Shown in pieces: positions 1 to 8,919 of a stretch of 46,589 nt of DNA (positions are counted from its first letter, which is position 1; every line of letters begins with the position of its first letter). This stretch comes from Thermoguttaceae bacterium (GTDB lineage Bacteria; Planctomycetota; Planctomycetia; Pirellulales; Thermoguttaceae): contig JANXAQ010000099.1 of the NCBI GenBank assembly GCA_025062105.1, positions 1-46,589 of the forward strand, written 5' to 3'. A model generated the notes under the pieces. It saw only the letters and a list, made by a program, of their open reading frames with translations, searched no databases and was not told where the DNA came from. The translations under genes and the position numbers were made by a program.

Positions 1-126
1 ATTCTGGACGATCAGTGGCATCAGAAGGTCGGTGTTGGACGCAAAGGCGTCATCGGCCTGCAAATCCATTCAGCCGACGAACTGTTTCTCCGCTTCAAAG
101 ACATTCGGATTAAAGAACTGCGGTAG
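1..126 (+). CDS. C-terminal end of a DUF1080 (3-keto-disaccharide hydrolase-like) protein, partial
   Basis: The frame is open from the window edge and ends at TAG (124-126), giving 41 residues. The segment GVIGLQIHSADELFLRFKDI followed by RIKEL matches the usual end of DUF1080 domains (G-x-IGLQ-x-H ... V-x-F-K/R-D/N-I-x-I-K-x-L). These are lectin-like beta-sandwich domains, common in secreted planctomycete proteins and linked to glycan binding or hydrolysis. Only the last strands are visible, so domain order, signal peptide and catalytic state are unknown. The gene converges on the ribulokinase gene, with a nested repeat between them. Confidence 0.75.
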   Translation: MLDDQWHQKVGVGRKGVIGLQIHSADELFLRFKDIRIKELR

Positions 127-195
127 CATTGCTCGGAGAGAACATTTCATCTGAATGAGGTAAGAAGGGTTTTTTGACGGCCTCCGGCTGTAGAG

Positions 196-361
196 TGTCA
201 TTCCCGCACAAGCGGGAATCCAGAATAAGAGCCTCTAACAAAATGACTCTTCCTACCAGCCTCCAACGGCGCAGATAGCACCTCAAAACCATCTGGATTT
301 TCATTTTGTTAGAAGTTCTAATTCCTAACTTGAACTGGATCCCCGCTTTCGTGGGAATGAC
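196..361. repeat. Element J copy 1 (host of an element I insertion)
   Basis: Two inverted copies of a short palindromic repeat (about 196-226 and 331-361) each carry the pattern ATTCCC/ATCCCC-N8-GGGAAT. The first is ATTCCCGCACAAGCGGGAAT at 200-219. This resembles the widespread bacterial GTCATTCCCGC...GCGGGAATCCAG repeats and fits the dRS3 pattern known from Neisseria. A family I element (229-318) lies between the arms. A second, simpler pair is at 16491-16568. Confidence 0.7.
229..318. repeat. Element I copy 1, 90 bp inverted-repeat element
   Basis: Terminal inverted repeats are GAGCCTCTAACAAAATGA (229-246) and TCATTTTGTTAGAAGTTC (301-318). The same ends at the same spacing recur at 18412-18502, but the middle of the element differs. 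It lies between the convergent 3' ends of the DUF1080 and ribulokinase genes. The transcript could form a hairpin of about 15 bp, so a bidirectional terminator role is possible, though there is no U-run. Confidence 0.7.
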
Positions 362-411
362 AAGAGGGAGACATTCCCTTCGGCAAAATGTTGTTCATAA
401 ATTTTTGTACA

Positions 412-2121
412 TTACTTTCCTAGCCGTTGCCGGTTCCGGATGGCGATCAGGTCTTTCATGACATGGTATAGGGTGCCTTTCCAACCCTGGGTGCCGAAGG
501 CATCGTGCAAGGTCTGGTAGAGTTGGTAGAGTTCGGCATAAACCTTGGCGGCTTTTCGGTCCGGTTTATACACGATAGGCTTCACACCGGTCATCTTCTT
601 TTGGGCCTGTTCGGTTTTGCGATATGCTCCGCCAACCACCGCTCCGAAGATGGCTGCTCCCAAGGCACAGGTCTGACTGGATCGGCTCAGTTTCATGGGC
701 CGATTGCATACGTCGGCGTAAATCTGCATGACCAGGGGATTTTTCTCGGCAATGCCGCCGCAGTTGATCACTTCGCGAACCTGGATGCCGTATTCTTCAA
801 ACCGCCGGATGATCGTCAGTGCTCCGAAAGCTGTGGCTTCGATCAGTGCCCGATACACCTCTGGCGCCGTGGTCAGCAGGGTTTGGCCTACCAGAAGGCC
901 GGTTAGCAGCGGATCAACCAGGATGGTTCGGTTGCCGTTATTCCAATCAAGGGCCAGCAGTCCGCTTTCGCCGGGCTGAAGTTTGGCAGCCGCTTCGCTC
1001 AGCAAGGTGTGCGGATCGCCGCCGGTGGTGTATTCGGCAGGCGTCAGGTACCGCACAAACCAGTTGAAAATATCGCCCACGGCCGATTGTCCTGCTTCCA
1101 GCCCGTACATGCCCGGCACAATCGAACCAGGGACAATCCCGCAAAGGCCCGGAATATCGGGCAATTTTTCCTTCATCGGCACGACCATCATGTCGCAGGT
1201 GCTGGTGCCAATGATTTTGACTAAGGTACCGGGTTTAATGCCCGCACCGACGGCTCCGGTATGGGCGTCGAAGGCGCCGACGGCAATCGGGATGCCAGCA
1301 GGCAGGCCCAATCGCTCGGCGACCTCCGGGGCTAATCTACCTGCTGGATGATCGGCCGGCACAGCGGGCATGGCAAACCGCTCCCGCAGTGGCACCAAAT
1401 CCGGGTCCAGACTGGCCAGGAACTTCGCACTAGGCAAGCCGCCCCAGGATTCATGGTACATGGCCTTATGCCCGGCTGGACAAATGCCTCGGACCAGTTT
1501 GGTCGGATCCAGGTTACCGGCCAGATACGCTGGGATCCAGTCGGCCAGTTCCACCCAGGCGTAGGCAGCCCGAAAGACCTTCGGAGCTGTCCGTTTGCAA
1601 TGCAAAATCTTCGACCAGTACCATTCCGAGCTATAGGTACCGCCGCATTTGGCCAAATAGCCGGTCCGCATTTTTTTGGCTTTTTCGGTAATCTCGGCGG
1701 CCTCGGCATAGGAGGTATGATCTTTCCACAGCCAGGCTTGGGCCGCCAAATTGTCCCGGAACTCTTCCTGGAAGGCAATCGGCTGCCCTTGCTTATCCAC
1801 CGGAATGGGCGTCGAGCCGGTCGTATCTACCCCGATGCCGATGACCCGTTCGGGCCGAAACTCCGGGTGCTTGCTTGCCTCGGCTAACGCCCCTCGGATC
1901 GACTCGTATAACCCCTGGACATAATCGGCTGGGTTTTGCCGGGCCAAGTTGGGGTCTTTCGGATCCAGCAAGATGCCCTCCTGGCCGCTGGGATAAGGAT
2001 ATACATAAGTGCCTACTTCGGTGCCATCCTCCACATCCACGATCAACGCCCGCACACTGTTGGTGCCAAAATCTAACCCGATAGCAAACCGTTTTTCCTT
2101 TGAGCCGACTGCTTCAGACAT
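412..2121 (-). CDS. araB: Ribulokinase (FGGY family)
   Basis: The 569 residues are close to the AraB length of about 566. The enzyme phosphorylates L-ribulose to L-ribulose 5-phosphate with ATP in the cytoplasm. The N-terminal FGGY half carries the ATPase phosphate motif GLDFGTNSVRALIVD (about residues 15-29), then GIGVDTTGSTPIPVD and AYAWVELADWIPAYLAG, which are typical of ribulokinase rather than xylulokinase or glycerol kinase. The second half has GTSTCDMMV, GLEAGQSAVGDIFNW, LDWNNGNRT and the adenosine-motif region INCGGIAEKNPLVMQIYADV. An AGGAG box lies 7 bases before ATG. No araA or araD is in view, so the gene stands apart from a complete arabinose operon here. The activity call is family-based. 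Confidence 0.93.
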   Translation of the reverse strand: MSEAVGSKEKRFAIGLDFGTNSVRALIVDVEDGTEVGTYVYPYPSGQEGILLDPKDPNLARQNPADYVQGLYESIRGALAEASKHPEFRPERVIGIGVDTTGSTPIPVDKQGQPIAFQEEFRDNLAAQAWLWKDHTSYAEAAEITEKAKKMRTGYLAKCGGTYSSEWYWSKILHCKRTAPKVFRAAYAWVELADWIPAYLAGNLDPTKLVRGICPAGHKAMYHESWGGLPSAKFLASLDPDLVPLRERFAMPAVPADHPAGRLAPEVAERLGLPAGIPIAVGAFDAHTGAVGAGIKPGTLVKIIGTSTCDMMVVPMKEKLPDIPGLCGIVPGSIVPGMYGLEAGQSAVGDIFNWFVRYLTPAEYTTGGDPHTLLSEAAAKLQPGESGLLALDWNNGNRTILVDPLLTGLLVGQTLLTTAPEVYRALIEATAFGALTIIRRFEEYGIQVREVINCGGIAEKNPLVMQIYADVCNRPMKLSRSSQTCALGAAIFGAVVGGAYRKTEQAQKKMTGVKPIVYKPDRKAAKVYAELYQLYQTLHDAFGTQGWKGTLYHVMKDLIAIRNRQRLGK

Positions 2122-2352
2122 ACCTTTGCTCCTGTGTCCCGGAGAAATAGCCTTTGGGAAAAGCCGACAAGATGACCAAAGATGTTTCCTAGTGTATCAG
2201 CCTAAACGAATGGGACTAGGAGGGGCCTGCCAGGTCCGCAGGGCCATTTTAGCCGGATTGGAGGATCAGGAGCCTACCCGGGGGGAACCCTCTACAATTG
2301 CAATTCGGCCCTGGCCGGATTGTAGGCCCAGGGTTCCAGCCCGGCCGGACTC

Positions 2353-2401
2353 ACCCTGTAGGCAAAGCCAACATGCTACCCTGTAGGCAGAGCCAACATC
2401 C
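2353..2401. repeat. 25-bp tandem duplication in the araB upstream gap
   Basis: The motif ACCCTGTAGGCAAAGCCAAC occurs at 2353 and again, with one change, at 2378. The 394-base gap 2122-2515 otherwise holds short GC-rich inverted segments (for example around 2292-2335) but no gene or strong promoter that I can support. Confidence 0.7.
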
Positions 2402-2515
2402 ACGGGGGTTTCCCGGGTAGGGTAAGAGCACCCTCCTGCCGGATTCCGGGTCATATTCGGCCCAAATGCACGCCGGAGGCAGGCCCTACGCCCTACTACA
2501 AGCTCAGAGATGGGG

Positions 2516-3889
2516 TTAACCCAGGATGTCGGCCAGGTATTGGCGTGGGAACTTCCAGGGCGGCCGGTATTCAGGGACCGAAAGTCGGGCGGCCTCCTCG
2601 TCGCCCTGGATCCAGCCGGTCTTCGGGTCTAGGCGGATCGACCGGCCAAGCCGTAACGACAAATTGCCTAGCACAATCGGCACATTTACCTTGTGGTGAT
2701 ATTCGACATTGGCGCTGGGCTGCTGGCCGCTGCGGATGCAGTCGAGCCATTCCCGCTCATGGCCGGGCGAATCCGGTACCGCCTTGGGCGGTTCCGGTGG
2801 GATGTCTTTGAGCCGATTGCCTTCGGGAATGATTTTGTGGGTGTCGTAGTCGGCAAACAGGGTGCCGTTGACGCCCTGGAAATAGGTGCCCAGACGTCGG
2901 CGGGTGCCGACAGCGCCTTGGGCGTCGAAGCCGTAGCTGTTGACCTGAGACATCATCCAGGTAACCGTTACATTCGGGTATTGCAGGAGGATTTCATGGG
3001 TGTCGTAGGCATCGCCAACGTCCTGGACAACGAAGCGCCCGCCGCTTGCAGCCACCATCGTAGGCAGCCCCAGGTCCAAGGCCCAGATGGGCAGGTCCAG
3101 GATGTGCGGTGCCCAGCAGGGCGTCCATCCGCCGCCGTAGTCCATAAACCCGGAATGCGTAAAAGAATCCCGTACAATGAGCGGGTTAAACGGGCGCATC
3201 CGGGCCGGGCCCACCCAAAGCTCCCAATCCAGTCCCGGCGGCGGATCGCAGTTAGGATCCTTGCCGATGCCTTCCGGCCCGAAATTATAGGTGTTAAAGC
3301 AACGGGCTACACTGATCGGCCCCAAAATCCCGGAACGAATATAATTCACGACTTTCCGATAGTTGGCGCTGGCGTGAATTTGGGTGCCGACTTGGCTGAT
3401 CCGATTATGTTTTTTAACAGCGGCCACTACAGCCAGGCTTTCGCCCAGATAGAGGGTCATCGGCTTTTGCAGATAGATGTGTTTGCCGGCCTCACAAGCT
3501 TCCACTGCGTGCAGGGTGTGCCAATGGGGCGGCGAAGCAATAATGACGGCATCCAAATTCTTCTGTGCCAATAGGTCCTGGTAGTTTCGGAAGCCTTTGG
3601 CGTTGGGGTAGGGTTTTAAGGCGGCTTCAAGACGCTCTTTCCAGACCTCAGCGATGCCGGTAACCACCACATCGTCGTATTTGGCGCAGTTAGCTAGGTT
3701 AGCCCGACCCATGCCGCCAGCGCCGATAAGGCCCAGCAGGATTTTCTCACTTGGCGCTGGTTTGCCTGCAGCGCCTAGGGCACTAGCTGGCACAATAACC
3801 GGCCCTGGACCGATCAGGGAGGCAGCGGCTCCAGCCACCGCTGAATCGCCCAAAAACCGCCGCCGAGTAAATTTGCTACGTTCCGCCAT
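2516..3889 (-). CDS. Gfo/Idh/MocA family oxidoreductase, Tat-exported
   Basis: This 457-residue protein starts with a twin-arginine signal (KFTRRRFLGDSAVAGAAASL), implying folded export with bound cofactor. The Rossmann motif GLIGAGGMGRANLANCAKYD (about residues 53-72) is followed by the family signature DAVIIASPPHWHTLHAVEAC and the catalytic-loop EAGKHIYLQKPM. The C-terminal alpha/beta domain ends in a conserved planctomycete-type tail. These proteins oxidise or epimerise sugars with NAD(P); the substrate cannot be told from sequence. AAGGAG lies 8 bases before ATG. The gene is on the same strand as araB, but the gap of almost 400 bases makes one operon uncertain. Many such paralogues occur in planctomycetes. 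Confidence 0.9.
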   Translation of the reverse strand: MAERSKFTRRRFLGDSAVAGAAASLIGPGPVIVPASALGAAGKPAPSEKILLGLIGAGGMGRANLANCAKYDDVVVTGIAEVWKERLEAALKPYPNAKGFRNYQDLLAQKNLDAVIIASPPHWHTLHAVEACEAGKHIYLQKPMTLYLGESLAVVAAVKKHNRISQVGTQIHASANYRKVVNYIRSGILGPISVARCFNTYNFGPEGIGKDPNCDPPPGLDWELWVGPARMRPFNPLIVRDSFTHSGFMDYGGGWTPCWAPHILDLPIWALDLGLPTMVAASGGRFVVQDVGDAYDTHEILLQYPNVTVTWMMSQVNSYGFDAQGAVGTRRRLGTYFQGVNGTLFADYDTHKIIPEGNRLKDIPPEPPKAVPDSPGHEREWLDCIRSGQQPSANVEYHHKVNVPIVLGNLSLRLGRSIRLDPKTGWIQGDEEAARLSVPEYRPPWKFPRQYLADILG

Positions 3890-4119
3890 CGCTCAGGCTC
3901 CTTGGTAGGATAGGGGGAAGAAAGCATTTTATGGGGAGGTTTCCACGGGCGGGAAACGAAAACCTGGCTATTATTTTCTTCCAAATGCCTCGGCTTGGCT
4001 AGCCCAGGAAGAAAGATGCGGAGAATAGGGAGGTAATATGTACAGATAAATATTGACCGGCCGTTGGGTAGATCGCCACTGCCGGATCGCTAATCGTTCT
4101 TCCGCCTCCTGCCAGCCCA

Positions 4120-5115
4120 CTACATCTTCGTGGCGTCGATGGCTTGGCGGTCGCTGCGGTGGCCAAGATAGACAAAAGTCATCCGGTCGATGCTGTAGTT
4201 GATGGTGCGGACAGAACCGTCGCCAAAGACTGCATTGAATCCGCCCGGATGCGGAGAACCGAACTGATAGCCTTCGTTAGGGATGCCCCGGTTCGTATCT
4301 TGGAAGGGAGCAAAACCCGTCGAACGCATAATGTCAGGGTCCCAGCCGTCGGTCCAACCGCGATCGTCATGCCAAGCACCGGACTGATATTGATCGGAAT
4401 TGAGGAACTTTTCGCCAACCATGATGGTGTTGCTGGCCCCATCGTGAATATCGCCGAAGGTTGTAGGCGGACTGCCACCTTTAAAGGTTCGATCTTGATA
4501 CCACCAGTTGATCCGCACGATAATACCGCCGTAGATATTCGATTGGTTGGCATTGATTGTCCAGCGGGCCTCATGGCTATCGTTGCCATCTCTGCCACAC
4601 CAAAAGCTAGAGATCGAATCCAGCCATCGGCCTTCATAGCCGGGGGTGGCCCCGGCATAATCCATCAGAACACGATTGGTGCCTGGATATCGAGTGGGCC
4701 GACGCCGAGAAGGACAGAAATAGGCACTGATGGCGTTACTTTCCAATTGGCCTTGGTTGGTGATCATATAGACGGCTTGCTGTTCCAGATACGGCAGGAT
4801 TTGGTAGGCCCAACCGAGACCTTGTTGGGCCGGCCCGTTTGGCTGGTTGTTGGTCAGATAATTGGCGATGTTCGGCCAAGGGGTATCCCCACCCGTGGGG
4901 AACTCTCGCCGGGCGTTCTCATGGTTTAAAATGGCCAAGCCGATCTGTTTGAGATTGTTGATGCATTGAGTGCGACGGGCGGCTTCCCGGGCCGACTGCA
5001 CCGCCGGAAGTAGCAAAGCAATCAAAATCCCAATGATCGTGATAACCACCAACAGCTCCACTAAGGTAAAAGCCCTTTGCTCGATAAAAACCTCCCGCAT
5101 AGGCTCTCGTTTCAT
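4120..5115 (-). CDS. DUF1559 protein with type IV prepilin-like N-terminus
   Basis: This 331-residue protein has a prepilin cleavage/methylation segment (RAFTLVELLVVITIIGILIA) followed by AREAARRTQCINNLKQIGLA, the standard start of planctomycete DUF1559 proteins. Near the C-terminus, HPGGFNAVFGDGS fits the H-X9-DG motif that defines the family. It is probably held in the cytoplasmic membrane by the hydrophobic helix, with the bulk outside; pseudopilin-like assembly is inferred. AGGAGG lies 6 bases before ATG. It sits downstream of the small lipoprotein gene on the same strand, a pairing often seen in planctomycetes. Its biological role is unknown. Confidence 0.93.
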   Translation of the reverse strand: MKREPMREVFIEQRAFTLVELLVVITIIGILIALLLPAVQSAREAARRTQCINNLKQIGLAILNHENARREFPTGGDTPWPNIANYLTNNQPNGPAQQGLGWAYQILPYLEQQAVYMITNQGQLESNAISAYFCPSRRRPTRYPGTNRVLMDYAGATPGYEGRWLDSISSFWCGRDGNDSHEARWTINANQSNIYGGIIVRINWWYQDRTFKGGSPPTTFGDIHDGASNTIMVGEKFLNSDQYQSGAWHDDRGWTDGWDPDIMRSTGFAPFQDTNRGIPNEGYQFGSPHPGGFNAVFGDGSVRTINYSIDRMTFVYLGHRSDRQAIDATKM

Positions 5116-5400
5116 GACACCCCTCCTTTCGACGGATCGCCAAGAAATGGTTTTCCAAAAGAGAGCTATCCTTCTGCAAACCTGTGTGATACCGGGTAGG
5201 TTCGGCTTTTCAGCCGTCAGACCTTCGCCCTTTTCCCCCTAGTGTGTATGCTCTCCGACGGACAAAGCCGCTTCTTATGAGTGCAGCTCTGAACCCCTCC
5301 CCCGGCCAACCTGCCAGTTGGCCGCCTCTGCCGCTGGGGCAGAAGAGAACATGTTGGCTGGGAGGAATGATTAGCCTAAGCGGCGCAAAAGACGGATTCC

Positions 5401-5871
5401 TTACGGGCCTCCGGGAACCAGTTGTTTAAATCGGGCTTCGTCCACTTCTTCGATGGCGCCCATGGCCGAGGCGACCCATCGGCGACCACCCCGGCCCTCT
5501 TGCTCGTAAGCAATCACAGGGGAACCAGCCGGTCCGGGCGGCCCCTTTTTGGCGGCCTCCCCATAGAGGATTTTATATGGCTTGCCGTCCCGGGGCGAAA
5601 TAAACAACTCCTCCACCGTCGAAAATGCAAATTGCCCTTTGATCTTCGGAGCCTCCTGCTCGACAAATTTTCGGAACGCTTCTTCATTGGGCGGCGGCTG
5701 ACCCCGATTCTGGCCAATATACTGCCCATAAAGAATGGCCAACGGTTTCAGACTAGATTGCTCCCGTTGCAGGCTTTCCCGACTCCCGCCACCACAGCCA
5801 GCCCACCCCCACAGCCCAAACGTAACTCCTAGAAAAATATATCCAAAACAAAGGAAACGGGCCTCACGTTT
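5401..5871 (-). CDS. Small hypothetical lipoprotein
   Basis: The GTG start at 5869-5871 is preferred because AGGGAGG lies 9 bases upstream; the longer ATG frame to 5922 has no clear ribosome binding site. The resulting 156 residues begin with VKREARFLCFGYIFLGVTFG and a lipobox ending WAGC, so lipidation at that Cys is likely. The mature part has no motif I recognise; a stretch around EEAFRKFVEQEAPKIKGQF and FISPRDGKPYKILYGE resembles small lipoproteins found next to DUF1559 genes. It probably forms a transcription unit with the DUF1559 gene 285 bases downstream, led by the promoter at 5968-5996. Confidence 0.75.
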   Translation of the reverse strand, partial: KREARFLCFGYIFLGVTFGLWGWAGCGGGSRESLQREQSSLKPLAILYGQYIGQNRGQPPPNEEAFRKFVEQEAPKIKGQFAFSTVEELFISPRDGKPYKILYGEAAKKGPPGPAGSPVIAYEQEGRGGRRWVASAMGAIEEVDEARFKQLVPGGP

Positions 5872-5967
5872 CACAGGTTCCGGCCTCCCTCCCCAGAGAA
5901 AAGAAACGACTAAAAACAGCACTCGGCACTCTAGTCAAGACAGGCACACTTGGTACGATTGCCTACT

Positions 5968-5996
5968 AGCATACTCTACGATAGAGATTTTGTAAA
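5968..5996 (-). promoter_or_regulatory. Sigma-70-type promoter for the lipoprotein gene
   Basis: On the - strand, TTTACA (5991-5996) and TATGCT (5968-5973) are separated by 17 bases, about 100 bases upstream of the GTG start. This is a consensus match seen by eye only. Confidence 0.5.
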
Positions 5997-6214
5997 CTAT
6001 TCGTCCCAGAAGGGGGTTGGATTCTCCCTCCAGAGGCCGGTCGAACTGTGCTCTCCGAAAAACTGTTTCTAAGAGGGGACACAGGCTGGTCCAACAACGG
6101 AAAGATTCCCTGAGCAACCAATACAGAGTAAGAGTATAAGAAGGCGGATGGAGAGCCCTACCGACGCTTCTCCAGAAAAGTAAAAAGTAAGTAGATTCCT
6201 GGGACCGAAAGCGC

Positions 6215-6251
6215 AAAAAAAGCCCCCGGAAAGGCTGCGTCCCAGGGGGGC
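6215..6251 (-). terminator. Intrinsic terminator of the candidate RNA
   Basis: On the - strand, GCCCCC (6246-6251) pairs with GGGGGC (6222-6227), followed directly by seven T (6215-6221). The loop is long (18 nt) but may be shortened by inner pairs. The same 3' arm can alternatively pair with 6265-6276. Confidence 0.6.
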
Positions 6252-6674
6252 GGAGGACGCGGATCTTTCCCGGGAGCGATTGGACGGTGCGCCCTGGCAG
6301 ACCGAAGCCCATCGTTAGGAAAAAGGGTAGCCTAGGAAACGGACCTGCCGGTCTGACAACTTGGATTTTTTTGGATTTTTAGGCAGCCAATAGGTGGCGC
6401 CATGTGGAATCGGGCGTTTTTATAGGGCCAGACCTTTTGTTTGAGCGGGCGGTTTGGTCTGGCCAAGGCGAACCGATTGTTTTCCGAAGCCGCCGCCACG
6501 AACCTCCTTGCGGGCGGTCGGGTCTTCGTGGTCCGCAGGAAGGGAACCCTGTTGCTGCGGACTGTCTAGCTGCTAGCCTCCCTTCCCAGTGCAGACCCGT
6601 CCACGCGTGGAGCGAAACCCACTAGGCACCTCGGCTAGTCAATGCCTCCAGCCGGTTACCTATCCGAAGTGGGT
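6215..6674 (-). ncRNA. Candidate structured non-coding RNA, about 460 nt, unknown class
   Basis: A strong - strand promoter (6681-6710) and a T-run terminator (6215-6251) bracket about 460 bases with no convincing reading frame. Read on the - strand, the interval holds successive strong hairpins: GTCCGCAG pairing with CTGCGGAC, CCACGAA with TTCGTGG, GGCCAGACC with GGTCTGGCC (9 bp perfect), and a 3' domain where CCGGGAAAG-side and CTTTCCGG-side arms enclose GCGTCC/GGGACGC. I looked for RNase P (GAGGAAAGTCC), tmRNA (GATTCGAC, T-arm) and SRP (GGAAGGGAGCAGC) signatures and found none. It could also be a long leader or a degenerate repeat cluster. Conservation is untested. Confidence 0.5.
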
Positions 6675-6680
6675 GTGAGG

Positions 6681-6710
6681 AGTTTATCACAGAGTTGGCG
6701 GAGAGGTCAA
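6681..6710 (-). promoter_or_regulatory. Sigma-70-type promoter for the candidate RNA
   Basis: On the - strand, TTGACC (6705-6710) and TAAACT (6681-6686) lie 18 bases apart. An overlapping GATAAA gives a 16-base spacing. Transcription would start near 6674. Confidence 0.5.
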
Positions 6711-6806
6711 TACCAATTTTTGGAGCATTTTGGAGGACAATGGCCAGGGATTCTCTCTCGATCTGCTATGGGGAAAGAGCTACAATAAAAACCAGAAGAG
6801 CATTAG

Positions 6807-6965
6807 CCTCAATTTTGTCCTTTTTGGCTATGCCCTGGGAGAAAGAATGTTGTAACTGTTTGTCCGTATTGGAGTTGGGAAACTGGGTAGAGAAAAAGAG
6901 GTTTTGTCCTAACTACTGGAATAAAAGGCAGTTAGGAAAACAAAGAGAAAAATCGTGTGAAGAAA
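6807..6965 (+). repeat. Element A, diverged copy
   Basis: This degenerate copy in the + orientation matches other A copies through GGAGTTGGGAAACTGGGTAG, CCTAACTACTGG and GCAGTTAGGAAAAC in the same order. The open frame across 6695-7027 is a by-product of the repeat. I see no gene in the remainder of 6711-7176. Confidence 0.5.
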
Positions 6966-7176
6966 AAGTGAAAAAGGGAGTGCCGATTAAAAGGAAGGGC
7001 AAAAGGGGGTATTTTACCCACTTTTAGGAGGAGCAATTCCTTTCTCGAGAACCGAGCTTGGAAACCAACGTCTTCTGTCTTCTGGGGCAGAACAGGGCGG
7101 TCAGAGCAGGCGTTCCTGTGGCCCCATCTTATGGGGGGTTGTTCTACCCATATCGCAGAAAAGGCAACCCATTGAT

Positions 7177-8370
7177 ATGAACGGAACCTATGGAAACCTT
7201 AAATTTTTAGAACCGGACCCTAATTGGGGGCTTTGGAGCCATTGTTTGGATTATGCCGGCGCCACCGACCTGGGGCTTCGTCGGGCCAATAATCAGGATA
7301 ACCTGGCCGTTCTATTGGTGGGCACAGAAAAAGAATTTCAACGCCGAGGACATCTATTTTTAGTAGCTGACGGCATGGGCGCCCATGCCGCGGGCGAATT
7401 GGCCAGTAAGATCGCCGCTGATGAGATTCCATTAACCTACATGAAACATCCGGACAAGAATCCGGCAGAGGCCCTTCGAAGTGCTATTCAGCAGGCCAAT
7501 GAAAAGATCCATCAACGAGGCCAACAGAGCGAAGACTTCCAAGGGATGGGCACCACAGTCAGTGCATTGGTCCTATTGCCTCAAGGGGCGTTAGTGGCCC
7601 ATGTAGGCGATAGTCGGGTGTATCGGCTCCGGGGACAGGTGCTAGAACAGTTAACTTTCGACCACAGTCTGCCTTGGGAACTATATCGAGATCAACCCAA
7701 GAGCGAAATTCCTGCCGGCATTCCCAGAAATGTGATTCTTCGGTCTTTGGGTCCTCGGCCTACGGTGGAAGTAGATCTGGAAGGGTATTACCCCCTAGAA
7801 GTGGGAGATACCTTTTTAGTCTGCACCGACGGCCTTTCTGGACAAGTCTCCAACGAGGAAATTGCCACCATCCTGCAATGTCTGCCCTGCAAAGAAGCTC
7901 TGCAGGTCTTTGTGGATCTGGCCAATTTGCGAGGTGGACCGGATAATATTACCGGAATCATCGTGAAACTGACTGGCCAGCTCCACCTGGCCCAGCAGGG
8001 TACTCCGGCAGGTGGGAAAAAAAACGTCGGTCCGCAGGCAGCAACGCCATCCGTATTGGCTTCATTGCTAAGGTGGCTTTTTGGATCTGGGGCAGAGAAA
8101 AAAAGACGGTGGGGAAAAGGTCCTTACGAACGGCTCGAGTGTCCGCTCGGCCCCACAGTGCCCCAGACACTCCAAACCGTAGTCCAGGAACTCCGCAATG
8201 CTGCGGCAAACAGCCAGTGGCAAATTGACTGGGACCAGTTCAATCTATTGGAAACCAGCGGGCAATCCGCACTGCAAAATAGCCAGTTTCAGGAAGCTGT
8301 CCAGCATTTCTCCAGAGCCATCATCTGCATGATGTATCAACTCCGCCAACAACGTCCGAAAATAGCATAG
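7177..8370 (+). CDS. PP2C-family serine/threonine protein phosphatase
   Basis: This 397-residue cytoplasmic protein has no signal peptide. The PP2C (PPM) metal-dependent core covers about residues 20-265. The metal-binding motifs are GLRRANNQDN, LVADGMGAHAAGE, GMGTTVSALVL, HVGDSRVYRLR, FLVCTDGLSGQV (the metal-binding Asp) and GGPDNITGIIVKL. All key aspartates are present, so activity is expected. The C-terminal 130 residues are a Gln/Ala-rich helical extension without a recognised domain, perhaps for partner binding. Such enzymes reverse Hanks-type kinase phosphorylation; no kinase is in this window. The Shine-Dalgarno site (AAAAGG, 12 bases upstream) is weak. Confidence 0.93.
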   Translation: MNGTYGNLKFLEPDPNWGLWSHCLDYAGATDLGLRRANNQDNLAVLLVGTEKEFQRRGHLFLVADGMGAHAAGELASKIAADEIPLTYMKHPDKNPAEALRSAIQQANEKIHQRGQQSEDFQGMGTTVSALVLLPQGALVAHVGDSRVYRLRGQVLEQLTFDHSLPWELYRDQPKSEIPAGIPRNVILRSLGPRPTVEVDLEGYYPLEVGDTFLVCTDGLSGQVSNEEIATILQCLPCKEALQVFVDLANLRGGPDNITGIIVKLTGQLHLAQQGTPAGGKKNVGPQAATPSVLASLLRWLFGSGAEKKRRWGKGPYERLECPLGPTVPQTLQTVVQELRNAAANSQWQIDWDQFNLLETSGQSALQNSQFQEAVQHFSRAIICMMYQLRQQRPKIA

Positions 8371-8697
8371 GCACCTTTGCAGCTTCAACGGAGGAAGACT
8401 TCCGCCGAGCGAAGTAATTTGCCGTTCCATTGCTGCCTGGCAGAGGCCCGCCAGCAACCTTCGCCGTCTGTGAGATTAAAAGGTCTGCTTGTTTCCCCCT
8501 TGCCAACACCCCGAACCTTTTTAGAACAGCGGAAAGAGGGGAAAAACATGGCCCACTGCATTGGGCGGACCTGTTACTCAACGGAGATATTGTACCATGT
8601 AGGCTCGTGCCCCCGCTGAGCTAACATCTAGGGATCCTAGCATTCATACTGTCCCAATAGATACTCAGTTCAGCATCATTTAAAAGAGCCCTTTTTC

Positions 8698-8886
8698 TGA
8701 AACCTCTGCACAATTCCAAGCTGATATTTTGATACCATTTGGGCTTAGTGTTCCTCTAATCGAACCTATGGGGCGCTAGCATTGTTAGGCGTCCATAGAG
8801 AAGAGGGGTTTGGGTAGGATAACCAAATGGATATAGAATCGAAAGTTCATATAGTTCACTGGATGTTCAGTTTTTTCGGAAGTTCC
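8698..8886 (-). repeat. Element B copy 1
   Basis: About 190 bp with ends GAAACCTCTGC and CGGAAGTTCC. It shares the family B markers GAAAGTTCATATAGTTCACT and GGATGTTCAG, and lies in - orientation relative to the 17728 copy. The gap 8371-9455 holds this copy, an E copy, a second B copy and no gene. Confidence 0.7.
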
Positions 8887-8919
8887 TTATATCATTTTGG
8901 TACTCTCCATCTGTAAGTT

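Noticed and set aside
2693-3574. 293-residue ORF on +
   Set aside because: Antisense shadow of the well-supported Gfo/Idh/MocA gene.
6215-6674. RNase P RNA, tmRNA or SRP RNA as identity of the candidate RNA
   Set aside because: Their conserved motifs were searched for by eye on both strands and are missing.
6695-7027. 110-residue Lys-rich ORF on +
   Set aside because: It overlaps a diverged element A, has no ribosome binding site, and its composition reflects AT-rich repeat DNA.
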